This document shows, in pieces, positions 40,612 through 48,788 of a stretch of DNA of 64,000 bases. Position 1 is the first letter of the stretch. Every line of letters starts with the position of its first letter. The notes under the pieces were generated by a model that was not told the origin of the DNA, searched no databases, and saw only the letters and a list, made by a program, of their open reading frames with translations. The stretch covers positions 402,501 through 466,500 of the forward strand of contig NZ_CP022219.1 of NCBI RefSeq assembly GCF_004114915.1. Direction: 5' to 3'. Position numbers and translations under genes: made by a program. This DNA is from Bradyrhizobium guangxiense (lineage in GTDB: Bacteria > Pseudomonadota > Alphaproteobacteria > Rhizobiales > Xanthobacteraceae).

Positions 40612-40836
40612 ATGGTTCCCGCCGCGTCCCACGCCCATCATCACGACCATGCTCACGACCATTCCCATGGCCACGGGCACGATCACACCCACGCCCATGT
40701 CCACGATGCGACCTCGCCGCATCCCGCCCAGGCGGCGCCCTGGTCGATCCTGCGCATGACCATGGCAGGCCGCCTCGCAGCGGCGCTCGCCGTCTGTACC
40801 GTGCTCTGGGGCGTGGTCTTCCTGGCGATGAGGTAA
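40612..40836 (+). CDS. His-rich single-span mini-protein of the zinc operon
   Basis: Protein of 74 residues. Residues 7-32 are almost wholly His, Asp, Gly and Ala (HAHHHDHAHDHSHGHGHDH), a strong zinc-binding tract. Residues 48-74 (MTMAGRLAAALAVCTVLWGVVFLAMR) form one membrane helix. It lies first in the Zur-controlled operon, 2 bases before the transporter ATPase gene. It may deliver or buffer zinc at the inner membrane, which is inference. The ATG lies so close to the Zur box that the mRNA leader would be only about 6-8 bases, with no ribosome site. Confidence 0.75.
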   Translation: MVPAASHAHHHDHAHDHSHGHGHDHTHAHVHDATSPHPAQAAPWSILRMTMAGRLAAALAVCTVLWGVVFLAMR

Positions 40837-40838
40837 CG

Positions 40839-41594
40839 ATGGCGGCGCTGCATTTTCACAACGTCACGCTCGGCTACGACCGCCATCCCGCCGTGCACCA
40901 TCTCAACGGCGAGGTCGCGCGAGGTGCGCTGGTCGCCGTGATCGGCCCGAATGGCGCCGGCAAGTCGACCCTGCTGCGCGGCATCGTCGGTATCCTTAGT
41001 CCGCTCGACGGCAGCATCCATCTTGGCGGGCTGGACAGCAGGGACATCGCCTATCTGCCGCAGAGCGCGGAGATCGACCGCAGTTTCCCGATCTCGGTGT
41101 TCGATTTTGTCGGCACCGGCCTGTGGCGCCGCGCCGGCCTGTTCGGCGGTATCGGCAAGGCGGCCCGCGAAAAGATCCTGCGCGCGATCGCGTCCGTTGG
41201 CCTCAACGGCTTCGAGAACCGCCCGATCGGCACGCTCTCGGGCGGGCAAATGCAGCGCGTGCTGTTCGCGCGCGTGTTGCTCCAGGACGCTGCGCTCATC
41301 GTGCTGGACGAGCCCTTCAACGCCATCGATAGCAAAACCACCGCCGACCTGCTCGCGCTGGTCAAGCGATGGCACGGCGAGGGCCGCACCGTGGTCGCCG
41401 CGCTGCACGACATGGAGATGGTGCGCAGCCATTTCAGCGAGACGCTGGTGCTGGCGCGCGGCCCGGTGGCATGGGGGCCGACGGCGGAGGCCCTGACGCC
41501 GGAAAACCTGCTGGTCGCGATGCGGATGTGCGAGGCCTTCGACGACACCGCCGCGGCCTGCGCGGCCGACGACATCAGCTCGCGGGCCGCGTGA
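40839..41594 (+). CDS. znuC: zinc ABC transporter ATP-binding protein (ZnuC/AztA type)
   Basis: ABC ATPase of 251 residues. Walker A is IGPNGAGKST (residues 35-44), the Q-loop is YLPQSAEID, the signature is LSGGQMQRVLFAR, Walker B is LIVLDEP, and the H-loop is VVAALHDMEMV. It powers uptake of zinc through the permease encoded next. The gene order ATPase, permease, binding protein matches aztABC of Paracoccus more closely than enterobacterial znu. It begins 2 bases after the His-rich mini-protein stop and is 6 bases from the permease start, inside the Zur-controlled operon. Confidence 0.9.
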   Translation: MAALHFHNVTLGYDRHPAVHHLNGEVARGALVAVIGPNGAGKSTLLRGIVGILSPLDGSIHLGGLDSRDIAYLPQSAEIDRSFPISVFDFVGTGLWRRAGLFGGIGKAAREKILRAIASVGLNGFENRPIGTLSGGQMQRVLFARVLLQDAALIVLDEPFNAIDSKTTADLLALVKRWHGEGRTVVAALHDMEMVRSHFSETLVLARGPVAWGPTAEALTPENLLVAMRMCEAFDDTAAACAADDISSRAA

Positions 41595-41600
41595 CCGCAG

Positions 41601-42470
41601 ATGGCCTATGACGCGCTGATCGGTCCGTTCACCGAATTCGAGTTCATGCGGCGCGCGCTCGCCGCCGTGATCGCGCTGTCGTTTGCCGGCGCGCCGATCG
41701 GCGTGTTCCTGATGCTACGGCGGATGAGCCTCGTCGGCGACGCCATGGCGCACGCGATCCTGCCAGGCGCCGCAGTCGGCTTCCTGCTCTCCGGCCTCAA
41801 TCTGTTCGCCATGACGGCCGGCGGTCTCATCGCCGGCTTTGCCGTGGCGATCCTCGCCGGTGTGGTTGCCCGCTCGACCGGGCTGAAGGAGGATGCGTCG
41901 CTCGCGACCTTCTATCTGGCCTCGCTGGCGCTGGGCGTGACCATCGTCTCGATCAAGGGCACCAATATCGACCTCTTGCACGTGCTGTTCGGCAACATAC
42001 TGGCGATGGACGACCAGACCCTGCTGGTAGTTGCTTTCAATGCCACGATCACGCTGCTGGTGCTCGCCGTGATCTACCGCCCGCTGGTGATCGAGAGCGT
42101 CGATCCCTTGTTCCTGCGCACTGTCAGCCGCGCCGGCGGGCCCGCGCATCTTGCCTTCCTCGCTCTGGTCGTCATCAACCTCGTCAACGGCTTTCAGGCG
42201 CTGGGCACGCTGTTGGCCGTCGGCCTGATGATCCTGCCCGCGGGCATCGCCCGGTTCTGGTCGCGCGATCTCACTGCGATGATCTGCATCGCGGTGGTCG
42301 CCGCCGCTGTCTCCGGCTATGCCGGCCTCGTGCTGTCGTTCCAGACCCGGGTGCCGTCGGGTCCTGCAATCATCCTCGTGGCGACGGTGCTCTATATCGT
42401 CTCGGTCCTGTTCGGGCGTGTCGGCGGCATCGTCCGGCAGATGTTTCCCGGCCGGCATCTGGAAGCGTGA
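41601..42470 (+). CDS. znuB: zinc ABC transporter permease (ZnuB/AztB type)
   Basis: Inner-membrane permease of 289 residues with about eight hydrophobic helices, in the ABC-3 family used for zinc and manganese. Family-like segments are FLMLRRMSLVGDAMAHAILPGAAVGFLL near residue 37, the GLKEDASLATFYLASLALG coupling region, and NGFQALGTLLAVGLMILPAGIARFW. The gene is tightly packed between the ATPase (6-base gap) and the binding protein (2-base gap), so it is certainly part of that transporter and under Zur control. Confidence 0.92.
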   Translation: MAYDALIGPFTEFEFMRRALAAVIALSFAGAPIGVFLMLRRMSLVGDAMAHAILPGAAVGFLLSGLNLFAMTAGGLIAGFAVAILAGVVARSTGLKEDASLATFYLASLALGVTIVSIKGTNIDLLHVLFGNILAMDDQTLLVVAFNATITLLVLAVIYRPLVIESVDPLFLRTVSRAGGPAHLAFLALVVINLVNGFQALGTLLAVGLMILPAGIARFWSRDLTAMICIAVVAAAVSGYAGLVLSFQTRVPSGPAIILVATVLYIVSVLFGRVGGIVRQMFPGRHLEA

Positions 42471-42472
42471 CG

Positions 42473-43336
42473 ATGCCGCGGATCCTGCTTTGCGTATTCC
42501 TGCTGATCGCCTCGCCGCTGCACGCCGCGGAGCGGCTCAACGTCGTCGCGAGCTTCTCGATCCTCGCCGATTTCGTCCGCAATGTCGGCGGCGACAGGAT
42601 CAATCTGACCACGCTGGTTGGGGCCGATAGCGACGTCCACGTCTACACGCCGCCGCCCGCCGATGCGAAACGTGTCGCGGAAGCGAAGCTCGTCATCGTC
42701 AACGGGCTCGGGCTCGAAGGCTGGCTGCCGCGGCTCGTGCAGTCTTCCGGCAGCAGGGCGACGGTCGTCACGGCCAGTGCCGGCATCGCCCCGCTCAAGC
42801 TCGGCTCGGGCGCCGACCCCCATGCCTGGCAGTCCGTCCCCAACGCCAGGATCTACGTGACGGATATTGCCAATGCGCTGGCCGCAGCCGATCCTGACGA
42901 TGCCGATTTCTTCCGCACCCGGGCCAAGGCCTATCTGGAAAAGCTCGAAACGCTTGATCGCGAGGTCCGCGAGGCCGTGGCCAGGATCCCACCGGACCGG
43001 CGCAAGGTGATCTCCACCCACGATGCCTTCGGCTATTTCTCCGCCGAATACGGTATCCAGTTCATCGCCCCCCTGGGCGTCTCCACCGAAACCGAGCCGA
43101 GCGCGCGCGACATCGCGGCCATCATCAGCCAGATCAAGGCCCAGAAAATCCCGGCCGTGTTCCTAGAGAATATCAGCGACGACCGGCTGATCCGGCGGAT
43201 CGCGGCGGAGACCGGCTCGAAAGTCGGTGGGACCCTGATTTCGGACGGTTTGACCGGCGAAAAGGGGCCTGCACCCACTTACATTGACATGGTCAGGCAC
43301 AATATAAAGGCCCTGACCAGCGCGCTTGACCACTAA
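42473..43336 (+). CDS. znuA: zinc ABC transporter substrate-binding protein (ZnuA/AztC type)
   Basis: Periplasmic cluster A-I binding protein of 287 residues with signal peptide MPRILLCVFLLIASPLHA. Metal-ligand regions are VHVYTPPPADAKRVAEA near residue 57, GADPHAWQSVPNARIY (His) near 118, and ISTHDAFGYFSAEYGIQF (His) near 180, with a late Asp in TLISDGL. It lacks the long His-rich loop of ZnuA and so resembles AztC. It captures zinc for the permease. It starts 2 bases after the permease stop, and the CobW gene follows 57 bases later. Confidence 0.9.
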   Translation: MPRILLCVFLLIASPLHAAERLNVVASFSILADFVRNVGGDRINLTTLVGADSDVHVYTPPPADAKRVAEAKLVIVNGLGLEGWLPRLVQSSGSRATVVTASAGIAPLKLGSGADPHAWQSVPNARIYVTDIANALAAADPDDADFFRTRAKAYLEKLETLDREVREAVARIPPDRRKVISTHDAFGYFSAEYGIQFIAPLGVSTETEPSARDIAAIISQIKAQKIPAVFLENISDDRLIRRIAAETGSKVGGTLISDGLTGEKGPAPTYIDMVRHNIKALTSALDH

Positions 43337-43393
43337 GGGCAGGGGCCACCCCGCCTCGCGTCGCGCGAAAAAGCCTTTAAGTCCGGAGTTGTT

Positions 43394-44443
43394 ATGTCTG
43401 AAGCGACCTCCCCAAAAATTCCCGTGACCGTGCTGACCGGCTATCTCGGCGCCGGCAAGACCACGCTCTTGAACCGCATCCTGTCGGAGAACCACGGCAA
43501 AAAATACGCGGTCATCGTCAACGAATTCGGCGAGATCGGCATCGACAACGACCTCATCATCGGCGCCGATGAGGAAGTGTTCGAGATGAACAACGGTTGC
43601 ATCTGCTGCACCGTGCGCGGCGACCTCGTGCGCATCATGGACGGGTTGATGAAGCGCAAGGGCAAGTTCGACGCCATCATCGTCGAGACCACCGGACTTG
43701 CCGATCCCGCGCCCGTCGCCCAGACCTTCTTCGTCGACGAGGACGTGCAGAAGAACGCGCGGCTCGACGCAGTCGTCACGGTCGCTGACGCCAAATGGCT
43801 GTCCGACCGGCTCAAGGATGCGCCCGAGGCCAAGAACCAGATTGCCTTTGCCGACGTCATCGTCCTGAACAAGACTGATCTCGTCAACAAGGGCGAGCTT
43901 GCCGAGGTCGAGGCCCGCATCCGCGGCATCAACCCCTATGCGAAACTCCACCGCACCGAGCGTTGCTCGGTGGCGCTGGCCGACGTGCTCGACCGCGGCG
44001 CGTTCGACCTCGACCGCATCCTCGACATCGAGCCGGATTTCCTCGAAGCCGATGATCATGACCACGACCATGATCATCACCACCATCATGGCCACGACCA
44101 TCATCACCATGATCACGGCCACGGCCTGAAGCACTATCACGACGAGGACATGCAGTCGCTCTCCCTCAAGACCGACAAGCCGCTCGATCCCAACGTGTTC
44201 ATGCCCTGGCTGCAGAACCTGGTGCAGGTCGAGGGCGGCAAGATCCTGCGCTCCAAGGGCATCCTCGCGTTCCATGACGACGACGACCGCTACGTCTTCC
44301 AGGGCGTCCACATGATGCTGGAGGGCAATCACCAGCGGAAATGGAAGGACGGCGAGCCGCGCGAGAGCCGCCTCGTCTTCATCGGCCGCGAATTGCCGGA
44401 AGAGGCGATCCGCAAGGGTTTTGAGAGCTGCATCGTCCCGTGA
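43394..44443 (+). CDS. CobW/COG0523-family zinc-associated GTPase
   Basis: G3E GTPase of 349 residues. Walker A is GYLGAGKTT (16-24), the metal site is NGCICC (68-72, CxCC), the switch region is VETTGLADPAP, and the base motif is NKTD. Residues 221-250 are a His/Asp tract (HDHDHDHHHHHGHDHHHH). The C-terminal CobW domain ends EEAIRKGFESCIVP. Zur-linked members insert zinc into essential enzymes when zinc is scarce. It lies in the zinc operon, and its last base overlaps the first base of the WD40 gene (TGATG), so those two proteins are made together. Confidence 0.92.
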   Translation: MSEATSPKIPVTVLTGYLGAGKTTLLNRILSENHGKKYAVIVNEFGEIGIDNDLIIGADEEVFEMNNGCICCTVRGDLVRIMDGLMKRKGKFDAIIVETTGLADPAPVAQTFFVDEDVQKNARLDAVVTVADAKWLSDRLKDAPEAKNQIAFADVIVLNKTDLVNKGELAEVEARIRGINPYAKLHRTERCSVALADVLDRGAFDLDRILDIEPDFLEADDHDHDHDHHHHHGHDHHHHDHGHGLKHYHDEDMQSLSLKTDKPLDPNVFMPWLQNLVQVEGGKILRSKGILAFHDDDDRYVFQGVHMMLEGNHQRKWKDGEPRESRLVFIGRELPEEAIRKGFESCIVP

Positions 44444-45462
44444 TGAAAGAGTTTACGCCGGCCCCCGATTCCGCCTCGATCGTCTCCGTCACCGACCGCG
44501 TCAAGCCTGTTGCGCTCGGCATGGCCGTGACCTCGGTGCATTTCCTCGGACCCCGCGCCGCCTTCGTCGGCGGCGAGGAGAACGTGGCCTTCGTCGACGC
44601 CAAGGGTGAGATTTCCACCGTCGCCGTTCACAGCGGCGGCATTCTCTCCACCGCCTCGGACGGCAAGCGCCTGGTGATGGGCGGCGACGACGGCAAGGTC
44701 GTCTCGCTCGATGCCAAGGGGGAGGTGACGCTGCTCGCCACCGATTCGAAGCGGCGCTGGATCGACGCGGTGGCGCTGCATGCCGATGGCGCGTTCGCCT
44801 GGTCTGCCGGCAAGACGGCCACCGTCAAGAGCGGCAAGAACGAGGAGAAGTCGCTCGAGGTGCCCTCAACCGTCGGCGGGCTTGCGTTTGCGCCGAAAGG
44901 CCTGCGGCTCGCGATCGCGCATTACAACGGCGCGACCCTGTGGTTTCCGAACATGGAAGGATCGGCCGAATTCCTGCCCTGGGCCGGCTCGCATCACGCC
45001 GTCACTTTCAGCCCGGACAACAAATTCCTGGTCACCGCGATGCACGAGCCCGCGCTGCACGGCTGGCGGCTCGCCGACAACAGGCACATGCGCATGACCG
45101 GCTATCCCGGCCGTGTCCGCTCGATGTCGTGGAGTGCTGGCGGCAAGGGGCTCGCCACCTCGGGCGCCGACACCGTCATCATATGGCCGTTCGGCAGCAA
45201 GGACGGTCCGATGGGCAAGGAGCCCGCGATGCTGGCGCCGCTGCAGGCGCGCGTGGCGGTCGTCGCCTGCCACCCCAAAAACGACATCCTCGCCGCCGGC
45301 TACAGCGACGGCACCGTGCTGATGGTGCGGCTGGAGGACGGTGCGGAGATCCTGGTTCGCCGCAACGGCACTCCACCGGTCGCGGCGCTCGCATGGAATG
45401 CCGAGGGCACGCTGCTGGCGTTTGCCGACGAAAATGGGGATGGCGGGCTGCTCGAGCTTTAA
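44443..45462 (+). CDS. WD40-repeat protein coupled to CobW
   Basis: Cytoplasmic beta-propeller protein of 339 residues without a signal peptide. Repeats can be traced as AVTSVHFLGPRAAFVGGEE, TVGGLAFAPKGLRLAIAHYN, HHAVTFSPDNKFLVTAMHEP, RVRSMSWSAGGKGLATSGAD, RVAVVACHPKNDILAAGYSD and PVAALAWNAEGTLLAFADEN, about seven blades. It overlaps the CobW gene by one base. The position suggests a partner or scaffold for the zinc GTPase. AztD of Paracoccus is also a propeller in a zinc operon but is periplasmic, so it is not the same protein. The function is unknown. Confidence 0.82.
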   Translation: MKEFTPAPDSASIVSVTDRVKPVALGMAVTSVHFLGPRAAFVGGEENVAFVDAKGEISTVAVHSGGILSTASDGKRLVMGGDDGKVVSLDAKGEVTLLATDSKRRWIDAVALHADGAFAWSAGKTATVKSGKNEEKSLEVPSTVGGLAFAPKGLRLAIAHYNGATLWFPNMEGSAEFLPWAGSHHAVTFSPDNKFLVTAMHEPALHGWRLADNRHMRMTGYPGRVRSMSWSAGGKGLATSGADTVIIWPFGSKDGPMGKEPAMLAPLQARVAVVACHPKNDILAAGYSDGTVLMVRLEDGAEILVRRNGTPPVAALAWNAEGTLLAFADENGDGGLLEL

Positions 45463-45492
45463 TCCGTCATGGTTCCGGCCGTATAGGGGGCC

Positions 45493-46209
45493 ATGCGATT
45501 TCTCACGACCTTCCAACTTGCTGATTTCCTCGACACGCTGGTCAGCCTGACCACCGCCTTCGTGCTGGGCACGCTGATCGGCGCCGAGCGGCAATATCGC
45601 CAGCGCACCGCGGGCCTGCGCACCAACGTGCTGGTCGCGGTGGGAGCTGCCGCTTTCGTCGATCTCGCCATGCATCTGGACGGTGCCGATGGCGCGGTGC
45701 GGGTGATCTCCTACGTCGTCTCCGGCATCGGCTTCCTGGGCGCTGGCGTCATCATGAAGCAGGGCATGGACGTGCGCGGGCTCAACACCGCGGCGACCCT
45801 GTGGGCCTCGGCCGCGGTCGGTTCCTGCGCCGGCGCCGACATGGTCGCGCAAGCGGCCGCGCTGACCGCGTTCGTCATCGCCGGCAACACCATGTTGCGT
45901 CCGCTGGTTAATGCCATCAATCGCATCCCGCTGAACGAGAAGGCGCTGGAGGCGACCTATTATTTCAAGCTCGCCGTCGCTGCCGATGCCTTGCCGGACA
46001 TGCGCGACCGCCTCGTCGACAAGCTCGAGGCCGCGAAATATCCGGTCGCCGACGTCGAGGTCGTCGAGATGGGCGAGGACATGCTGGAGATTGTCGCGAA
46101 GCTCGTCGCGAGCGCCGTCGATCCGAACGAGCTGAACGCGGTGGCAACCGATCTCCAGCATTTGCCGGGCGTGCGCCATGCCACCTGGGAAGTCAGCACG
46201 ACGGAATAG
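45493..46209 (+). CDS. MgtC/SapB family membrane protein
   Basis: Protein of 238 residues. The N-terminal 140 residues hold four or five helices with the MgtC signature: LVSLTTAFVLGTLIGAERQYRQRTAGLRTNVLVAVGAA, then YVVSGIGFLGAGVIMKQG and GLNTAATLWASAAVGSCAGA. The soluble C-terminal part (residues 155-238) is an ACT-like domain with alternating strands. MgtC proteins act under Mg-limitation and acid stress by affecting membrane energetics, and they do not transport Mg themselves. It starts 30 bases after the WD40 gene on the same strand, so it may be the last gene of the zinc operon. Confidence 0.9.
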   Translation: MRFLTTFQLADFLDTLVSLTTAFVLGTLIGAERQYRQRTAGLRTNVLVAVGAAAFVDLAMHLDGADGAVRVISYVVSGIGFLGAGVIMKQGMDVRGLNTAATLWASAAVGSCAGADMVAQAAALTAFVIAGNTMLRPLVNAINRIPLNEKALEATYYFKLAVAADALPDMRDRLVDKLEAAKYPVADVEVVEMGEDMLEIVAKLVASAVDPNELNAVATDLQHLPGVRHATWEVSTTE

Positions 46210-46254
46210 GGCGTCGTTTTGGCGCGCAGACGGCCGGTTCCCGCCCTTCGTGCC

Positions 46255-46279
46255 GGAACCGGTGGGGCCCAGTTTCGTT
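46255..46279 (+). promoter_or_regulatory. exact EcfG promoter before a small membrane protein
   Basis: GGAAC-N16-CGTT matches the EcfG consensus exactly and ends 28 bases before the ATG at 46308, ideal spacing for a short leader. Confidence 0.72.
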
Positions 46280-46307
46280 GATTCCGCGGATAAAGGCGGT
46301 GATCGAC

Positions 46308-46637
46308 ATGCCCGGCCCGGATGACAAGCGCAGACTGAAGCTCGATCTGGCAATTGCCTGCTCGCTGTTTGCAGCAGGACTCATCGTGTCGGCGATCTCG
46401 CTGGCCCAAATCCGGGCCGAGAGCCGCATGGAGCTGGCCCAGGCGACGCCGCCGCTCCAGGGCACGCCGTCCGACGATCAGAACAAGCCTGCGGAAGCCA
46501 AGCCCGGCGGCGACCGGCCGACCACGCCCGCTCCCGAGCCCGCGCGCCCCGATCCGCAAACGCAGGGCGCAGCGACCAAGCCGGCGCTGCCGCCGGCCCC
46601 GGCAGAGAAGATCGCCCCGCCGATCGAGAAGAAGTAG
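46308..46637 (+). CDS. small Pro-rich membrane-anchored protein, likely stress-controlled
   Basis: I do not recognise this 109-residue protein. After a charged start (MPGPDDKRRLKLDL) residues 14-34 form one membrane helix (AIACSLFAAGLIVSAISLAQ). The rest is periplasmic and rich in Pro, Ala, Lys and Glu (PAPEPARPDPQTQ, PALPPAPAEKIAPPIEKK), a likely disordered tail. An exact EcfG promoter lies 29 bases upstream, so it probably belongs to the general stress regulon. A periplasmic spacer or wall-facing anchor is possible. Homology is not claimed. Confidence 0.68.
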   Translation: MPGPDDKRRLKLDLAIACSLFAAGLIVSAISLAQIRAESRMELAQATPPLQGTPSDDQNKPAEAKPGGDRPTTPAPEPARPDPQTQGAATKPALPPAPAEKIAPPIEKK

Positions 46638-46689
46638 CGCTCCTCTCCACACTCGGTGTCATTGCCCGCGGAAGCCGCAGCGTACTGGA

Positions 46690-46710
46690 TGCCCCGGTCA
46701 AGCCGGGGCA
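46690..46710. repeat. short family E palindrome (GCCCCGG type)
   Basis: TGCCCCGG-TCAAG-CCGGGGCA is a perfect 8-bp hairpin between the convergent small membrane protein and homospermidine synthase genes. It probably acts as a terminator. Confidence 0.55.
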
Positions 46711-46744
46711 TGACAGTCCGGCGGGGTGAGAAGCTTCGCGCCCC

Positions 46745-48187
46745 TCACCGCACCAGCACGTTCCTGAACTGCCACGGATCAGACGTATCGATATCCTCCG
46801 GGAACAACCCCGGACGATCCGTCAGCGGCGTCCATTCCGTGTAGAAGCCCTTCACGGGGCCGAGATAGGGCAGCTGGATTTCCAGGAGCCGATCGAAATC
46901 CATCTCGTCGGCTTCGACGATGCCTTCGTTCGGGTTTTCCAGCGCCCACACCATGCCGCCGAGCACGGCGGAGGTTACCTGCAGCGCGGTGGCGTTCTGG
47001 TAGGGCGCGAGCTCGCGGGTCTCTTCGATGGAGAGCTGCGAGCCGTACCAGTACGCATTCTTGTCGTGGCCGAACAGCAGCACGCCGAGCTCGTCGATGC
47101 CGTCGACGATTTCGTCCTCTTCGAGAATGTGGTGCTTTTCCTGCATCTTGCCGGCGCGGCCGAACAGCTCATGCAGCGACAGCACGGCGTCGTCGGCCGG
47201 ATGATAGGCGTAGTGGCAGGTCGGCCGATAGATTGCGTTGCCCGAAGCATCGCGCACGGTGAAGTAATCGGCGATCGAGATCGACTCGTTGTGAGTGACG
47301 AGAAAGCCGTATTGCGCACCGCGGGTCGGGCACCAGGTGCGCACGCGCGTATTGGCGCCGGGCTGCATCAGGTAGATGGCAGCGCCGCAGCCGGCTTCAT
47401 GGGTATGCGCATTCTCGGGCATCCATTTCTCGTGGGTGCCCCAGCCGAGCTCCGACGGCTGCATGCCTTCCGAGAGGAAACCTTCCACCGACCAGGTGTT
47501 GACGAAGACGTCGGGCTCTTTCGGCTTCTTGGAGCGCTGGGTGTCGCGCTCGGCGATGTGAATCCCCTTGATGCCGGCCTGCCGCATCAAATCCGCCCAT
47601 TCGGCCTTGGTCTTCGGCTTGGGGGCATTGAGCTTCAGGTCCGCGGCGACGTTGAGCAGCGCCTGCTTGACGAAGAAGGAAACCATGCCGGGATTGGCGC
47701 CGCAGCAGGAGACGGCCGTCGTCGAGCCCGCCGGGCGCGCCTTCTTGGCGGCCAGTGTCACTTCGCGAAGGGCGTAGTTCGAGCGCGCTTCCGGACCCTT
47801 CGAAGCGTCGAAATAGAAGCCGAGCCAGGGTTCGTTGACGGTGTCGATGTAGAGCGCGCCGAGCTCGTTGCAGAGCTCCATGATGTCGGTCGAGCCGGTA
47901 TCAACCGAGAGATTGACGCAAAACCCCTGGCCGCCGCCCTCCGTGAGCAGCGGGGTCAGCACCTCGCGATAATTGTCCTTGGTGAGGCCCTTCTGGATGA
48001 AGCGGACATTGTGCTTCTCGCAAAGCGCCTTGCGGCCCTCGTCCTTGGGATCGAGCACTGTGATGCGCGACTTGTCGTAGTCGAGGTGCCGCTCGATCAG
48101 CGGCAGCGTGCCTTTGCCGATGGAGCCAAAGCCGACCATGACGATGGGACCGGTGATCTTCGCGTAGATCTGCGAGGGAGGGCTCAT
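46745..48187 (-). CDS. hss: homospermidine synthase
   Basis: NAD-dependent enzyme of 480 residues that joins two putrescines to give sym-homospermidine, the main long polyamine of rhizobia. The Rossmann start is IVMVGFGSIGKGTLPLIERH near residue 15. Family segments include YIDTVNEPWLGFYFD, SCCGANPGMVSFFVKQAL and ENAHTHEAGCGAAIYLMQPGANTRVRTW. The length matches known bacterial homospermidine synthases. The gene lies downstream of RidA, GNAT and ornithine decarboxylase genes on the same strand. The decarboxylase supplies its substrate. Confidence 0.95.
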   Translation of the reverse strand: MSPPSQIYAKITGPIVMVGFGSIGKGTLPLIERHLDYDKSRITVLDPKDEGRKALCEKHNVRFIQKGLTKDNYREVLTPLLTEGGGQGFCVNLSVDTGSTDIMELCNELGALYIDTVNEPWLGFYFDASKGPEARSNYALREVTLAAKKARPAGSTTAVSCCGANPGMVSFFVKQALLNVAADLKLNAPKPKTKAEWADLMRQAGIKGIHIAERDTQRSKKPKEPDVFVNTWSVEGFLSEGMQPSELGWGTHEKWMPENAHTHEAGCGAAIYLMQPGANTRVRTWCPTRGAQYGFLVTHNESISIADYFTVRDASGNAIYRPTCHYAYHPADDAVLSLHELFGRAGKMQEKHHILEEDEIVDGIDELGVLLFGHDKNAYWYGSQLSIEETRELAPYQNATALQVTSAVLGGMVWALENPNEGIVEADEMDFDRLLEIQLPYLGPVKGFYTEWTPLTDRPGLFPEDIDTSDPWQFRNVLVR

Positions 48188-48251
48188 GGGACGGTTTCTC
48201 CGGAACGTGCTGGCGGGCAGAGGTGGGTGGGATCAGGCGCCACGGCGCTTG

Positions 48252-48641
48252 TCAGACGCTGCGGCGCTTGGCGGTGACTTCGATTTCGACCTTCATCTCG
48301 GGCTTGGCGAGAGCGCTGACGACCAGCAACGTCGCAGCCGGCCTGATGTCACCGAGGACCTCGCCGCAGACGGCGAAGTGGGCATCGATGTAGCTGGCGT
48401 CGGTGACGTAGTAGGTCGCACGGACGATATCGGCCATCTCGAAGCCACCCTCCTTCAGGGCGGCTGCGATGGTCTTGAAGCAGTTGCGTGACTGGCTCGT
48501 GACGTCGGCCGGCATCGTCATCGTGGCGTAGTCATAGCCCGTGGTGCCCGCGACGAAGGCGAACTCACCGTCGATCACGGCACGGCTGTAGCCGACGGTC
48601 TTCTCGAGCGGAGAGCCGGTGGAGATCAGGCGACGGGGCAT
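48252..48641 (-). CDS. RidA family protein
   Basis: Protein of 129 residues in the YjgF/YER057c/UK114 (RidA) family, whose members hydrolyse reactive enamine/imine intermediates from PLP enzymes. The family core appears as YSRAVIDGEFAFVAGTTGYDYATMTMP and later YYVTDASYIDAHF and RPAATLLVVSALAKPEMKVEIEVTA, containing the usual Arg-Pro-Ala. The ATG at 48641 is set by that core, and the in-frame upstream sequence is low in similarity. Its place between homospermidine synthase and a PLP-dependent ornithine decarboxylase suggests it protects this pathway. This is inference. Confidence 0.88.
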   Translation of the reverse strand: MPRRLISTGSPLEKTVGYSRAVIDGEFAFVAGTTGYDYATMTMPADVTSQSRNCFKTIAAALKEGGFEMADIVRATYYVTDASYIDAHFAVCGEVLGDIRPAATLLVVSALAKPEMKVEIEVTAKRRSV

Positions 48642-48788
48642 GGTGATGGGCCTCGACTGAAGAGGTGGTTTTGCGGGGTTAAACGGCGTTTCCGGGGCCC
48701 ACGCAACCCCAAAGGAACGCGCTTGGCACAGGCGCGGCCGGGCGCTGCCGCGGAGCGCCGCTGCGGCCGTCGCCATCATGGCGGTGTC

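Noticed and set aside
44050..44130. CAT/CAC-rich repeats here and at 40628-40700 and 55035-55190, looked at as possible tandem repeats or CRISPR
   Set aside because: They are His/Asp codons in metal-binding loops of real proteins. There are no regular spacers.
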